Below, piece after piece: positions 7,052 through 15,122 of a stretch of 16,724 nucleotides of DNA. The translations under genes were made by a program, and so were the position numbers. The stretch comes from Pseudomonadota bacterium (GTDB lineage: Bacteria; Pseudomonadota; Gammaproteobacteria; Burkholderiales; Burkholderiaceae_B), in contig JAJYRX010000006.1 of assembly GCA_021793875.1 (NCBI GenBank), forward strand, positions 1-16,724, read 5' to 3'. A model generated the notes under the pieces. That model was not told where the DNA came from, ran no database searches, and was given only the letters and a program-made list of their open reading frames with translations. How positions within the stretch are numbered: position 1 is the first letter of the stretch; each line of letters begins with the position of its first letter.

Positions 7052-7925
7052 ATTTTTTTCCATAAAAGTAACGAGCACCAAAAGTATTTATTGCCAAGCC
7101 TGCTAGTACCACAAAACCACCTAACCATTGAAGCAGAACAAGTCTTTCCTGCAAAAATATAACACCAGAGGCTAAGCCAAGCACAGGCACCATCAAACTT
7201 AAAGGTGCCACTTTGCTTACCATGTGTTTATTCATCAGACGTCCCCACAAAACATAACCTACCAAAGTTGCCATAACAACAAGGTAAAACACTGTAGAAA
7301 CGCCAACAAATGTAATGTTTTTTAGGCTATACAAAATGACTTCAGGCCCTTCAATAAACCAGGATAAGATGAAAAAAGGGATGGGAGGAATAATGGCTCC
7401 CCATACCACTAGACTTATCATGTCAACCTTACCAGCAGTTTTTATAACTATATTGCCAGTAGCCCAGGAAAACGCTGCCATTAAAGTTAAAAACAAGCCT
7501 AATAAAGGCACGCTACCCGACTCTGCTGCCATATATATAAGCGCCAACCCGGTTGCTGCAACAAAAATTCCGACAATATTATGTAATCGCACTAACTCCC
7601 CCAGTGCAATCATCGCAATAATTACGGTAAAAAATGCTTGCGACTGTAGCACCAAAGAAGCTAGCCCGGATGGCATACCAACATACAAAGCGGAAAACAA
7701 AAATGCAAATTGACCAAGACTAATACTACAGCTATACCCTATTAGAGTCTTAAGGGGAACTTTAGGCCTCTTAATAAAGAACACCGCCGGTATGGCCACA
7801 AAAGTAAATCGTAAGCAGCCAAGTAACATAGGTGGTATTTCGGTAAGCGCTAGCTTTATAACCACAAAGTTCACACCCCAGGCTGTTATTACGGTAAGTG
7901 CAGCCATCCAGTCACGTAAGGGCAT
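7041..7925 (-). CDS. eamA: EamA-family (DMT superfamily) metabolite exporter
   Basis: A 294-residue inner-membrane protein with about ten hydrophobic helices in two EamA repeats (about 6-135 and 145-285), the usual drug/metabolite transporter fold. It shares with E. coli EamA the stretches TAWGVNFVVIKL, RPKVPL, QFAFLF, GMPSGLASLVLQSQAFFT, LTLMAAFSWATGN and VAPLSLMVPVLGLAS. E. coli EamA exports O-acetylserine and cysteine, and the resemblance is close enough to favour a similar amino-acid-type export role, though substrate cannot be read from sequence. GAAAGG lies about 9 bases before the ATG. It is the first gene of a two-gene minus-strand unit and overlaps the ArgD-like gene by 11 bp. Confidence 0.9.
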   Translation of the reverse strand: MPLRDWMAALTVITAWGVNFVVIKLALTEIPPMLLGCLRFTFVAIPAVFFIKRPKVPLKTLIGYSCSISLGQFAFLFSALYVGMPSGLASLVLQSQAFFTVIIAMIALGELVRLHNIVGIFVAATGLALIYMAAESGSVPLLGLFLTLMAAFSWATGNIVIKTAGKVDMISLVVWGAIIPPIPFFILSWFIEGPEVILYSLKNITFVGVSTVFYLVVMATLVGYVLWGRLMNKHMVSKVAPLSLMVPVLGLASGVIFLQERLVLLQWLGGFVVLAGLAINTFGARYFYGKKYGI

Positions 7926-7978
7926 TATTATTAACCTTTCTTATTCAAACATTAAGCTCACAATTATGCGCCATTTAG

Positions 7979-9145
7979 TTAGTCATAATCTAGTGTAAGC
8001 TGCTGCATATCATTGGAATATTGTTGTGAAAGATCTATTTTTTCGAGCTTGCTCACCCTTACCCCAAAAAGTCTTATTTTTCTTTCCCAACTCACTCGTC
8101 TTAAGCACTGACGAGTAGCATTTTTTATATCGCCAGCAGTCCTTAGGGGCATACTACCTGTATAGTCTCGAGTAAGCGTTTTAAAATTATCAAAACGCAA
8201 CTTAATACCAGCGGTGTATCCAACCATATTGCGTTTTTGTAAGTCTTTTTCCAACTGTTCACACATATTGCTAAGAACCTCTGCCAATATGAACTTATCT
8301 GAAACCACATGCATATCTCTGTCAAAAGTAGTTTCTCTACTTACCGACTTAGGCTCAGAATATGTTTTAACGGGACTATCGTCTCTACCATGCGCTGCTT
8401 TTATTAACCATGAAGCATAACTGCTACCAAAATTATCCTGCAATACCGCGGGGTTTGTTTGAGCCAGCTGACTAATTGTTTCTATACCCATACTTTTTAA
8501 ACGTGCTGTAGTTTTGGGGCCAACTCCATTTATTCTAGATACCGGCAATGGCCAAATAAGACGCCTTATATCCTTATCTTCAAGAATAGTTACACCGTTA
8601 GGCTTATTAAACTCAGACACCATTTTTGCAAGTAATTTGTTACTTGCTATACCTATGGAACAGGTTAATCCAGTAGCATCAAAAACAGCTTTTTGCAGTC
8701 GTTCAGCAAGCACTTTTGAGCTTTCTTCGTGATCCGTTATATCTATATATATTTCATCAATCCCACGATTTTCAACTAAAGGAGTAATCTCAGAAACTGC
8801 TTTCTTAAACCGCTTTGAAAAATCACGATAGCGTGGAAAATCTACTGGTAGTAAAAATGCATCGGGCGCTTTTTCCGCTGCCTTTGCCATGGGCATTGCA
8901 GAGTGTACGCCTAATGACCTAGCTTCATAAGTCGAGGTAGTAACCACCCCACGCCCCCTGTAGCCTCTAATGGTGGTGAACGTTAATATTCCGTCTTTAT
9001 CTTTATATGGATGACCTGAGCTACCACCAATAATCACAGGACTACCCCTAAGCTGGGGATAACGAAGCAGCTCCACTGACGCATAGAATGCATCCATATC
9101 AAGATGCACTACACGTCTAATCAAACTAGAATCGTATATATTCAT
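7979..9145 (-). CDS. dinB: DNA polymerase IV (Y-family translesion polymerase)
   Basis: Error-prone Y-family polymerase that copies past damaged bases, working with the sliding clamp. The 388 residues show the palm motif HLDMDAFYASVE with metal ligand Asp16 and probable steric-gate Tyr21, and the second acidic site as RGIDEIYID (Asp130/Glu131) where E. coli has SLDEAYLD. CSIGIASNKLLAKM and the helix-hairpin-helix INGVGPKTTARLKSMGI follow. The C-terminus QLTLDY (382-387) fits the clamp-binding consensus QLxLF, and the clamp gene dnaN lies about 3 kb upstream in the same orientation. A stretch near residues 42-66, longer than in E. coli, resembles other betaproteobacterial DinB proteins as I recall them. 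There is no clear Shine-Dalgarno before the ATG and no SOS-type (LexA) box that I can see. It is divergent from tag with 22 bp between starts. Confidence 0.96.
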   Translation of the reverse strand: MNIYDSSLIRRVVHLDMDAFYASVELLRYPQLRGSPVIIGGSSGHPYKDKDGILTFTTIRGYRGRGVVTTSTYEARSLGVHSAMPMAKAAEKAPDAFLLPVDFPRYRDFSKRFKKAVSEITPLVENRGIDEIYIDITDHEESSKVLAERLQKAVFDATGLTCSIGIASNKLLAKMVSEFNKPNGVTILEDKDIRRLIWPLPVSRINGVGPKTTARLKSMGIETISQLAQTNPAVLQDNFGSSYASWLIKAAHGRDDSPVKTYSEPKSVSRETTFDRDMHVVSDKFILAEVLSNMCEQLEKDLQKRNMVGYTAGIKLRFDNFKTLTRDYTGSMPLRTAGDIKNATRQCLRRVSWERKIRLFGVRVSKLEKIDLSQQYSNDMQQLTLDYD

Positions 9146-9167
9146 TGATTAAATAATGGTGACGACC
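9146..9167. promoter_or_regulatory. 22-bp divergent gap between dinB and tag
   Basis: There is too little room for two complete promoters, so at least one must lie inside the opposite gene. The right side contains GGTGA five bases before the preferred tag ATG at 9168, a fair ribosome site. Assignment of promoters is not possible by eye. Confidence 0.4.
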
Positions 9168-9716
9168 ATGAAACGATGTAGCTGGTGCACTTCAGACCCT
9201 TTATATATTAGTTACCATGATAAAGAATGGGGAGTACCTTCTTACGATCCTATATATCTATTTGAAAAACTTGTTCTTGAAGGTTTTCAAGCTGGGTTGT
9301 CATGGATAACTATTTTGCGTAAACGCGATCATTTTCGCAAAGTGTTCTTTAATTTTGATCCACAACAAGTTGCTAAACTTAGCGAGAGTCAAATAGACTT
9401 ACTTATGCAAGATACTGGCATAATACGCAATCGTGCCAAAATATTATCAGCTAGGTCTAATGCGCAGGCTTGGTTAAACCTTGCTGACCCGGTAGATTTC
9501 ATGTGGTCGGTAACCGACGGCAAACCACTTATAAAACATTACAAGTGCTCCACTGAAGTCCCTGCCCAAAGCAACCTATCTATAAAACTTAGCAAACAAT
9601 TGAAAAAGGCCGGATTTAAATTTACCGGCCCTGTTATATGTCACGCCTACATGCAATCAACAGGTATGTTGATGGAACATACCACCGATTGTTTCAGGCA
9701 CAAGCAGCTAAGTTAA
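9168..9716 (+). CDS. tag: DNA-3-methyladenine glycosylase I
   Basis: Removes 3-methyladenine from alkylated DNA to start base-excision repair; cytosolic. From ATG 9168 the 182 residues match E. coli Tag position by position at the start: Cys4 (MKRC), His17 (YISYHDKEWG) and Glu38 (LEGFQAGLSW), with the zinc-snap partners His171 and Cys175 (HTTDC) near the end. GLSWITILRKR, TGIIRNRAKI and GFKFTGPVICHAYMQSTGM are family signatures. An ATG at 9156 would add four residues (MVTT), but it has no ribosome site, while the later start is preceded by GGTGA and aligns with the E. coli N-terminus. The stop overlaps the convergent gyrB stop by 4 bp (shared TTAA). It is divergent from dinB, another DNA-damage gene. 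Confidence 0.96.
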   Translation: MKRCSWCTSDPLYISYHDKEWGVPSYDPIYLFEKLVLEGFQAGLSWITILRKRDHFRKVFFNFDPQQVAKLSESQIDLLMQDTGIIRNRAKILSARSNAQAWLNLADPVDFMWSVTDGKPLIKHYKCSTEVPAQSNLSIKLSKQLKKAGFKFTGPVICHAYMQSTGMLMEHTTDCFRHKQLS

Positions 9717-12163
9717 ACATCAAGGTTAGATGCAAGCAAAGCATGGCTTTCTATAAAAGCTCTGCGTGGCTCAACCTCATCACCCATAAGAGTTGTAAAC
9801 ACTTCATCTGCTGCTATAGCATCCTCAATCTGGACGCGTAAAAGACGTCTGTTTGCAGGGTCCATAGTAGTCTCCCACAACTGATCTGGGTTCATTTCTC
9901 CAAGGCCTTTATAACGCTGTTTAGTAATACTACGCTCGGCCTCATTACGCAACCACTGCATAGCCTCACGGAAATCGGTAACTGGCTTTTCTTTACGCCT
10001 GTCGCCAACACCACGTGCAACTACGGCCCCTTTTCCTATAAGACCACTAAATGTTTGTGCGGCCCTATCTAGTACGGTGTAATCAGCACCCTTGACAAAA
10101 ACCTGATCAAATACTGACACCTTAATGTTTCCATGGTGCATACGATGCACTTCTATACGCCACTCGGACGATTCATCGTCTTGTGTAGCAATCACCTTAA
10201 CCCCACCTGGAACAGAAGGGTCTTCCAATGCTTGCTGTAATTTTTGCGCACTTTTTACAGCGTCATCTTCGGAATCTAACGATATGCTAATTCCTTCAGC
10301 CATAGCAGAAAGAGCTTCGGTATCGTAAGTTCTTGAAAGACGAGCTATTACTGAATCTGCCAAAACATATTGGCGTGCCATATTATCAAAAGCATCTCCA
10401 GTTATAGGCTGAGCACCATCTGATGGTATAAGCTCTGCATCACGCAAAGCAACACTAAGTGTAAACTGTGCTTCTTCAACTTCGTCCTTTAGATAACGCT
10501 CTTCACGACCTGCTTTAACCTTATATAAAGGCGGTTGTGCTATATAAACATGGCCTCGCTCTACTAACTGGGGCATTTGACGATACAGTAGCGTTAAAAG
10601 CAGCGTACGTATATGAGCACCATCAACGTCGGCATCCGTCATAATAATTATTCTGTGATAACGCAACTTTTCTATGTCGAAGTCAGGTCCTATGCTTGTA
10701 CCGAGAGCTGTAATAAGAGTAGTAATTTGCTCACTGGCTATAAGACGATCAAATCGGGCCTTCTCTACGTTAAGCACCTTACCCCTAAGAGGCAAAATAG
10801 CCTGAAACTTTCTGTCCCTACCTTGCTTGGCAGACCCGCCCGCGGAATCACCCTCAACAATATACAATTCACATAACGATGGATCTTTCTCTTGGCAGTC
10901 AGCCAGTTTTCCAGGTAACCCAGCCCCTTCAAGAACACTTTTACGACGCGTCATTTCGCGCGCACGCCTTGCTGCATCACGAGCACGAGCTGCTTCTATA
11001 ATTTTCTCACAAACCGCACGTGCATCAGCAGGGTTTTCTAGCAACCAAGTTTCAAGAGTACGGCTAACTGCCTCTTCAACTGCTGGCCTAACCTCGCTTG
11101 AAACAAGTCTGTCTTTAGTTTGACTACTAAACTTGGGCTCAGGAACTTTTACTGATAAAACACAGGACAAGCCCTCACGCATGTCGTCACCAGTAGTATC
11201 TACTTTGGCACGTCTTGCTAAATCGTTATCTGCTATATACTTGTTTATAACGCGGGTCATGGCAGATCTAAGACCTGTTAGGTGGCTACCACCATCGCGC
11301 TGTGGAATATTGTTAGTAAAGCATAGAACGGTTTCAGCATATCCGTCGTTCCACTGCATTGCAACGTCTACGGTAATTGGTTCTGTACCAGTATTTGACT
11401 CCGTACTTACTGCAAATACATTAGGGTGAAGAGCAGTTTTGTTGCGGTTTATATATTCAACAAAGCCTTTTACACCACCAAGGAATGCAAAATCCTCTTC
11501 TTTTCCCTGACGCTCGTCTACTAGACGTATTTTTACACCATTATTTAGGAATGAAAGCTCTCTCAATCGTTTTGAGAAAACTTCATACTGATACTCTATG
11601 TTGTCAAATATTTCCTCATCAGCGAGAAATCTTACCCTTGTACCTGTTTGATCAGAACTACCGCGCACTTTAAGCGGTGCTTCACGCTCACCACGCTTAA
11701 AACGGATAAAGTGCTCTTCACCATTTCTCCATATAGTTAAATCTAGCCATTCAGACAAGGCATTAACACAAGCAACACCAACACCATGCAAACCGCCAGA
11801 AACCTTGTATGAGTTCTGATCAAATTTACCCCCAGCGTGCAACTCTGTCATAACAATTTCTGCGGCACTACGATGATGCTCATCGTGCTGATGAATTTCA
11901 GTTGGAATACCTCTGCCGTTATCAGTTACGGATACACTATTGTCTGCGTGAATTCTTACTTCTATGTCATCACAATGACCTGCTAGAGCCTCATCTATAG
12001 CATTATCTAGGACTTCAAACACCATATGGTGTAGGCCAGTACCATCGGAGGTGTCACCAATGTACATTCCAGGGCGCTTACGTACTGCCTCCAGCCCTTT
12101 AAGCATACGAATAGACTCAGAACTATAAGCGGAATTAGCCGCATTAATATTGTTTTCAGACAT
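9713..12163 (-). CDS. gyrB: DNA gyrase subunit B
   Basis: ATPase and TOPRIM subunit of the type II topoisomerase that negatively supercoils DNA together with GyrA. The 816 residues contain the GHKL ATPase site (Asn54 in EVLDNAIDEAL, DNGRGIP 81-87, GGLHGVGVACVNAL 123-136). The transducer domain has QTKDRLVSSEVR (348-359), and the TOPRIM domain has EGDSAGGSAKQGRDRK (437-452) and the metal site DADVD (510-514). The C-terminus carries RYKGLGEMNPDQLWETTMDP. The long insert (about 560-730) between TOPRIM halves is usual for Gram-negative GyrB. It is the last gene of dnaA-dnaN-gyrB, with 42 bp to dnaN. No strong Shine-Dalgarno sits close to the ATG; an AGGA lies about 15 bases away. I see no obvious change in the quinolone-linked TOPRIM motif. 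Confidence 0.98.
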   Translation of the reverse strand: MSENNINAANSAYSSESIRMLKGLEAVRKRPGMYIGDTSDGTGLHHMVFEVLDNAIDEALAGHCDDIEVRIHADNSVSVTDNGRGIPTEIHQHDEHHRSAAEIVMTELHAGGKFDQNSYKVSGGLHGVGVACVNALSEWLDLTIWRNGEEHFIRFKRGEREAPLKVRGSSDQTGTRVRFLADEEIFDNIEYQYEVFSKRLRELSFLNNGVKIRLVDERQGKEEDFAFLGGVKGFVEYINRNKTALHPNVFAVSTESNTGTEPITVDVAMQWNDGYAETVLCFTNNIPQRDGGSHLTGLRSAMTRVINKYIADNDLARRAKVDTTGDDMREGLSCVLSVKVPEPKFSSQTKDRLVSSEVRPAVEEAVSRTLETWLLENPADARAVCEKIIEAARARDAARRAREMTRRKSVLEGAGLPGKLADCQEKDPSLCELYIVEGDSAGGSAKQGRDRKFQAILPLRGKVLNVEKARFDRLIASEQITTLITALGTSIGPDFDIEKLRYHRIIIMTDADVDGAHIRTLLLTLLYRQMPQLVERGHVYIAQPPLYKVKAGREERYLKDEVEEAQFTLSVALRDAELIPSDGAQPITGDAFDNMARQYVLADSVIARLSRTYDTEALSAMAEGISISLDSEDDAVKSAQKLQQALEDPSVPGGVKVIATQDDESSEWRIEVHRMHHGNIKVSVFDQVFVKGADYTVLDRAAQTFSGLIGKGAVVARGVGDRRKEKPVTDFREAMQWLRNEAERSITKQRYKGLGEMNPDQLWETTMDPANRRLLRVQIEDAIAADEVFTTLMGDEVEPRRAFIESHALLASNLDV

Positions 12164-12205
12164 AATTGGCAGAAATTTTCCTAAGGATAATAAAAGTATT
12201 CCGGA

Positions 12206-13324
12206 TTAAATACGCATTGGCATTACTACGTACTTGAACTCATCATCTTCAGGTACGGTAATTAGAGTTGATGCATTTACATCTGGCTGAACCGACCATC
12301 GAACGGTTTCACTTTTCACGTTGGACAATACATCAAGCAGATAATGAACATTAAAACCCAAGTCTAGAGGTTCATAGCTATACTCTATATCAAGCTCTTC
12401 CTGAGCCTGCTCCTGTTCAGCATTAGAAGCTGTGATATTAAGCACGTTATCCTGCATTTGTATTCTTACGCCTTTTAGTTTGTCGGTTGTAAGAATAGCT
12501 GCACGCTGCAAGCTTCCTAGGAGCTTTTCACGATTAATAGTGAAATGTCGCGTATACCCAGTTGGAATAACACGGGTAAAGTCTGGGAACTTACCCTCTA
12601 CAAGCTTGGATACTAATTCAACATTATTAAATCTAAAACGAATTTGTCCAGCAGCAATATCTATATTGACCAAATCATCGTTATCAGAAAGTAGACGCTG
12701 CATTTCTATAACAGTTTTACGAGGAATTATAACTTCCTGTTTACCGTTAAAAGCATCTGAAGATATACCTGCATGGGCTAAACGATGCCCATCTGTTGCT
12801 ACCGCTCTTACGTAGCCTTCATCAGCAACAAATAGCAAACCATTAAGATAGTAGCGGATATCTTGGTTGGCCATTGCAAAATGAACCATATGGAACATAT
12901 TTTTAAGAGCTTTCTGTGGTAAAGAGAAAGAAGCATTCCACTGCTCTGGTTGCTCTGCGGCTGGAAAATCTTGTGCTGGCATTGTTTGCAGCGCAAATCG
13001 GCTTTTACCTGATACTACTGTTAGGTTGTTATTCTCGAGATTCAGAACAATATCACGTGAATCTGGTAAAGCACGTAATATATCAAGTAGCTTGCGCGCC
13101 CCTACTGTGGTTGATACATTTTCATCAGAGCTTGCGCTACTACCCAAATCAGTCTGTGTAGTAATTTGTACTTCTATGTCGGAGCCGACAAAAGATAGTT
13201 GACTACCATTCTTGTTTATAAGGATATTTGCCAGAATAGGCATGGTATTACGGCGCTCAACAATGCCTGAAACTATGGTCAGGGGTTTTAGTATGGCATC
13301 ACGCGAAGCTTGTAACAGTTGCAT
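12206..13324 (-). CDS. dnaN: DNA polymerase III beta subunit (sliding clamp)
   Basis: Ring-shaped processivity clamp that tethers replicative and repair polymerases to DNA. The 372 residues fit the family; the start MQLLQASRDAILKPLTIVSGIVERRNTMPILANILI, written here only as landmarks (KPLTIVSGIVERR, PILANIL), is typical, as is the C-terminal VVMPMRI. The three-fold repeat is not visible from single motifs. AAGGG lies seven bases before the ATG, inside the last codons of dnaA, and only 2 bp separate the genes, so translation is probably coupled. The clamp-binding tail of DinB in this window gives a direct functional partner. Confidence 0.97.
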   Translation of the reverse strand: MQLLQASRDAILKPLTIVSGIVERRNTMPILANILINKNGSQLSFVGSDIEVQITTQTDLGSSASSDENVSTTVGARKLLDILRALPDSRDIVLNLENNNLTVVSGKSRFALQTMPAQDFPAAEQPEQWNASFSLPQKALKNMFHMVHFAMANQDIRYYLNGLLFVADEGYVRAVATDGHRLAHAGISSDAFNGKQEVIIPRKTVIEMQRLLSDNDDLVNIDIAAGQIRFRFNNVELVSKLVEGKFPDFTRVIPTGYTRHFTINREKLLGSLQRAAILTTDKLKGVRIQMQDNVLNITASNAEQEQAQEELDIEYSYEPLDLGFNVHYLLDVLSNVKSETVRWSVQPDVNASTLITVPEDDEFKYVVMPMRI

Positions 13325-13326
13325 GT

Positions 13327-14742
13327 TTATCCCTTAAGAGTTTGTTCTAATACGTGAAGTTCATGATTTAATTTTGTTTGTTTAGCACGGGCTGAAGCAA
13401 TTTTACGTACTGCATACAATACCGTTGTATGGTCTCGTCCTCCAAACAAATCTCCTATTTCAGGTAGACTTTTTTGCGTCAGCTCTTTGGAAAGATACAT
13501 AGCTATTTGTCTTGGTAAAGCAATATTTGCAGGCCTACGTTTAGAATACATATCGGCAACCTTGATTTTATAGAAGTCAGCAACCGTTTTTTGAATATTC
13601 TCTACTGTAATCTGACCATTAGATACCGATAAAAGATCTTTCAGAGCTTCTTTGCAATCTTCTATAGATAAAACATCCCGTCCGTGGAATCTGGCAAAGG
13701 CAAGCACTTGGCGTAATGCTCCTTCCAATTCTCTTACGTTACTACGAAGATGTTTTGCTATGAAAAACGCCACCTCTTCGGACATAGTGATATTTTCATC
13801 TTGAGCCTTACGCAATAATATGGCTACCCTCATTTCCAACTCTGGTGGCTCTATTGCAACTGTAAGACCAGAAGCAAAACGTGATATTAGACGACTATCT
13901 ATGTTGGCTAGCTCTTTGTGATACGTATCGGAAGTAATAATTATCTGCTTTCGTTGAGCAACCATTGCTTCAAAAGCATAAAAGAACTCTTCCTGAGTTC
14001 GGTTTTTACCAGCAAAAAACTGAATATCGTCTATTAAAAGAAGATCTAACGAGTGGTAAGACCTTTTAAACTCATCAAAAGCCTTGCGCTGATACGCCTT
14101 TACTACATCAGATATGTATTGGTCCGCGTGAACATACTTAACCTGTGTATTAGAGTTACTTTTAAGTAAGGCATTACCGACAGCATGTATAAGGTGTGTT
14201 TTACCTAAACCTACACCACCGTATAAAAACAGCGGATTATATGAAACACCAGGGTTTTCAGCCACTTGAAGAGCAGCCGCTCTTGCCAGTTGATTAGCCT
14301 TACCTGTGACGAAATTATCAAAGCGAAGGTCTGCGTTCAGACGAGATCTTTCTTGATTTATTTCACCAATTGTTCTACTTGCTACGGTAGGTATAACATT
14401 GGCGGTTGGCATAGGTTCAGGATTTATGCTTTTTACCTGATTGCTGGCAATGTAAGGATTGGAAACTTGTGGAACAGCACTTTTATTAGTGGGCTGTGAA
14501 CTTGCCAGTTCGAAAGCAACATCTACCGGACGACCAAACCACTCGGTAGCTAACTGTTGTATTTGGCTAGAGAAGTTTTTACGCACCCAATCTAACTTGA
14601 AACGGTTTGGAGCAGAAAAGCGTAGCAGCGCCTGCGACTCATCAAAAGCAAGCGGCACCAATGGCCTAATCCAGGCACTTATTTGCTGTGGAGGAAGTTC
14701 CTGTTCCAAACGCCGGACACAGGTTTGCCAAAACTCGTTCAT
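13327..14742 (-). CDS. dnaA: Chromosomal replication initiator DnaA
   Basis: AAA+ protein that binds DnaA boxes, opens oriC and loads DnaB. From ATG 14742 it has 471 residues. Domain I (MNEFWQTCVRRLEQELPPQQ) is followed by a variable linker (about 80-135), Walker A GGVGLGKTH (175-183), Walker B LLIDD (235-239), sensor 1 ITSD and sensor 2 VRELEGAL. Domain IV carries the DnaA signature GGRDHTTVLYAVRKI (434-448). An open frame extends 18 residues further to a GTG at 14796, but I reject it: betaproteobacterial DnaA begins at the MNEFWQTC position, and the extra codons overlap a DnaA box and a dyad. No good Shine-Dalgarno precedes the chosen ATG. It is the first gene of dnaA-dnaN-gyrB and head-to-head with rpmH. 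Confidence 0.97.
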   Translation of the reverse strand: MNEFWQTCVRRLEQELPPQQISAWIRPLVPLAFDESQALLRFSAPNRFKLDWVRKNFSSQIQQLATEWFGRPVDVAFELASSQPTNKSAVPQVSNPYIASNQVKSINPEPMPTANVIPTVASRTIGEINQERSRLNADLRFDNFVTGKANQLARAAALQVAENPGVSYNPLFLYGGVGLGKTHLIHAVGNALLKSNSNTQVKYVHADQYISDVVKAYQRKAFDEFKRSYHSLDLLLIDDIQFFAGKNRTQEEFFYAFEAMVAQRKQIIITSDTYHKELANIDSRLISRFASGLTVAIEPPELEMRVAILLRKAQDENITMSEEVAFFIAKHLRSNVRELEGALRQVLAFARFHGRDVLSIEDCKEALKDLLSVSNGQITVENIQKTVADFYKIKVADMYSKRRPANIALPRQIAMYLSKELTQKSLPEIGDLFGGRDHTTVLYAVRKIASARAKQTKLNHELHVLEQTLKG

Positions 14743-14754
14743 ATCAGACACTAA

Positions 14755-14782
14755 TCTAAACCTCGATTCTACCCTGTTTAGA
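14755..14782. repeat. Inverted repeat TCTAAAC-N14-GTTTAGA in the dnaA leader
   Basis: A perfect 7-bp dyad with a 14-base spacer, lying between the DnaA box and the dnaA start at 14742. In the dnaA transcript it could form a hairpin 12 bases upstream of the ATG. Function unknown; it may affect dnaA translation or bind a protein. Confidence 0.5.
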
Positions 14783-14788
14783 GCAAAG

Positions 14789-14797
14789 TTATCCACA
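14789..14797 (+). promoter_or_regulatory. Perfect DnaA box TTATCCACA
   Basis: An exact match to the high-affinity DnaA-box consensus, 47 bp upstream of the dnaA start. It adjoins the candidate dnaA promoter on the minus strand and AT-rich DNA to the right. It is suited to autorepression of dnaA and/or origin function. I find no second perfect box in this gap. Confidence 0.85.
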
Positions 14798-14800
14798 ATA

Positions 14801-14830
14801 TATATACTTTCGCTCTATATTAATTAACAA
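14801..14830 (-). promoter_or_regulatory. Candidate dnaA promoter
   Basis: Read on the minus strand: TTGTTA (14825-14830) as -35, an 18-bp spacer, and TATATA (14801-14806) as -10, directly before the DnaA box. Overlap of the likely transcription start with the box fits DnaA autoregulation. The AT-rich run makes the exact hexamers uncertain. Confidence 0.4.
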
Positions 14831-14832
14831 AT

Positions 14833-14861
14833 TTGACTATTAGCCCATTTTCTGCTGAAAT
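14833..14861 (+). promoter_or_regulatory. Possible rpmH promoter
   Basis: TTGACT (14833-14838) is a good -35 hexamer; 17 bp later stands TGAAAT (14856-14861), only a fair -10. A TATAAA at 14871-14876 is an alternative -10 but lacks a well-spaced -35. rpmH must have its own rightward promoter here because dnaA runs the other way. Confidence 0.3.
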
Positions 14862-14934
14862 TAAGGGCTTTATAAATTTTTAATGTTAAAGCTATGTTTG
14901 CTTTAGCATTATTTTGGTTCTTTTTGGATATCCC

Positions 14935-15069
14935 ATGAAACGCACATTCCAACCTTCAAATACCAGGCGCAAGCGCAACCACGGCTTTCTGGTTCGCATG
15001 AAAACACGCGGTGGCCGTGCCATTATTAACGCACGCCGTGCAAAAGGCCGTAAGCGTCTGGCAGTTTAA
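14935..15069 (+). CDS. rpmH: 50S ribosomal protein L34
   Basis: A 44-residue, very basic protein of the large ribosomal subunit, starting MKRTFQPSNTRRKRNHGF and ending with ARRAKGRKRLAV; nearly every residue is the family consensus. The ATG at 14935 is fixed by the universal MKRTFQPS start and has a GGA eight bases upstream. It is head-to-head with dnaA and 68 bp before rnpA, the conserved order in most bacteria. Confidence 0.99.
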   Translation: MKRTFQPSNTRRKRNHGFLVRMKTRGGRAIINARRAKGRKRLAV

Positions 15070-15070
15070 A

Positions 15071-15122
15071 TAGCCACATTATCTGGCTACATAACCTGTT
15101 TGTTAACAAGTAAATGTAGCCA
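15071..15122 (+). promoter_or_regulatory. Overlapping alternative hairpins between rpmH and rnpA
   Basis: TAGCCA (15071-15076) can pair with TGGCTA (15084-15089) across a 7-base loop. The same centre, extended to TGGCTACAT (15084-15092), can instead pair over 9 bp with ATGTAGCCA (15114-15122). Within that larger loop lies the palindrome TTGTTAACAA (15100-15109). The two main hairpins share a strand, so they exclude each other. No T-run follows, so this is not a standard terminator; mRNA processing or attenuation between L34 and RnpA is possible. Confidence 0.5.

Larger units (their letters stand above)
14743..14934. other. dnaA-rpmH intergenic region, candidate oriC or part of it
   Basis: This 192-bp gap lies between the divergent dnaA and rpmH genes, where betaproteobacterial origins are commonly placed. 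It holds one perfect DnaA box, a leader dyad, and AT-rich stretches (about 14798-14832 and 14871-14890) that could unwind. Genes on both sides run away from it. The low count of DnaA boxes is a caution, because most origins carry a cluster. Confidence 0.5.

Noticed and set aside
7052..7081. Longer ArgD-like start at TTG 7081 or ATG 7063
   Set aside because: Both lack a Shine-Dalgarno sequence and increase overlap with eamA; ATG 7051 has GGA at proper spacing.
9156..9167. Tag start four codons earlier at ATG 9156
   Set aside because: No ribosome site, and the shorter form aligns residue for residue with E. coli Tag from Cys4 to Glu38.
9270..9300. CTTGAA-N4-TTCAAG dyad inside tag as an SOS or operator site for dinB
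   Set aside because: It does not fit a LexA box and lies in well-conserved coding sequence, so the dyad is probably chance.
14743..14796. 18-residue N-terminal extension of DnaA from a GTG at 14796
   Set aside because: Family N-terminus begins at MNEFWQTC; the extra codons coincide with a perfect DnaA box and an inverted repeat, which fit a leader.
14459..14827. Plus-strand open frame of 122 codons opposite dnaA, and other long antisense frames opposite glcB, gyrB and dnaN
   Set aside because: They lie wholly or mostly opposite well-identified genes, show no recognisable motifs or ribosome sites, and arise as frame shadows.
14881..14910. TAAAGC-N7-GCTTTA hairpin upstream of rpmH as a terminator
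   Set aside because: The stem is only 6 bp of mostly A-T pairs, with no direct T-run, and there is no upstream plus-strand gene to terminate.
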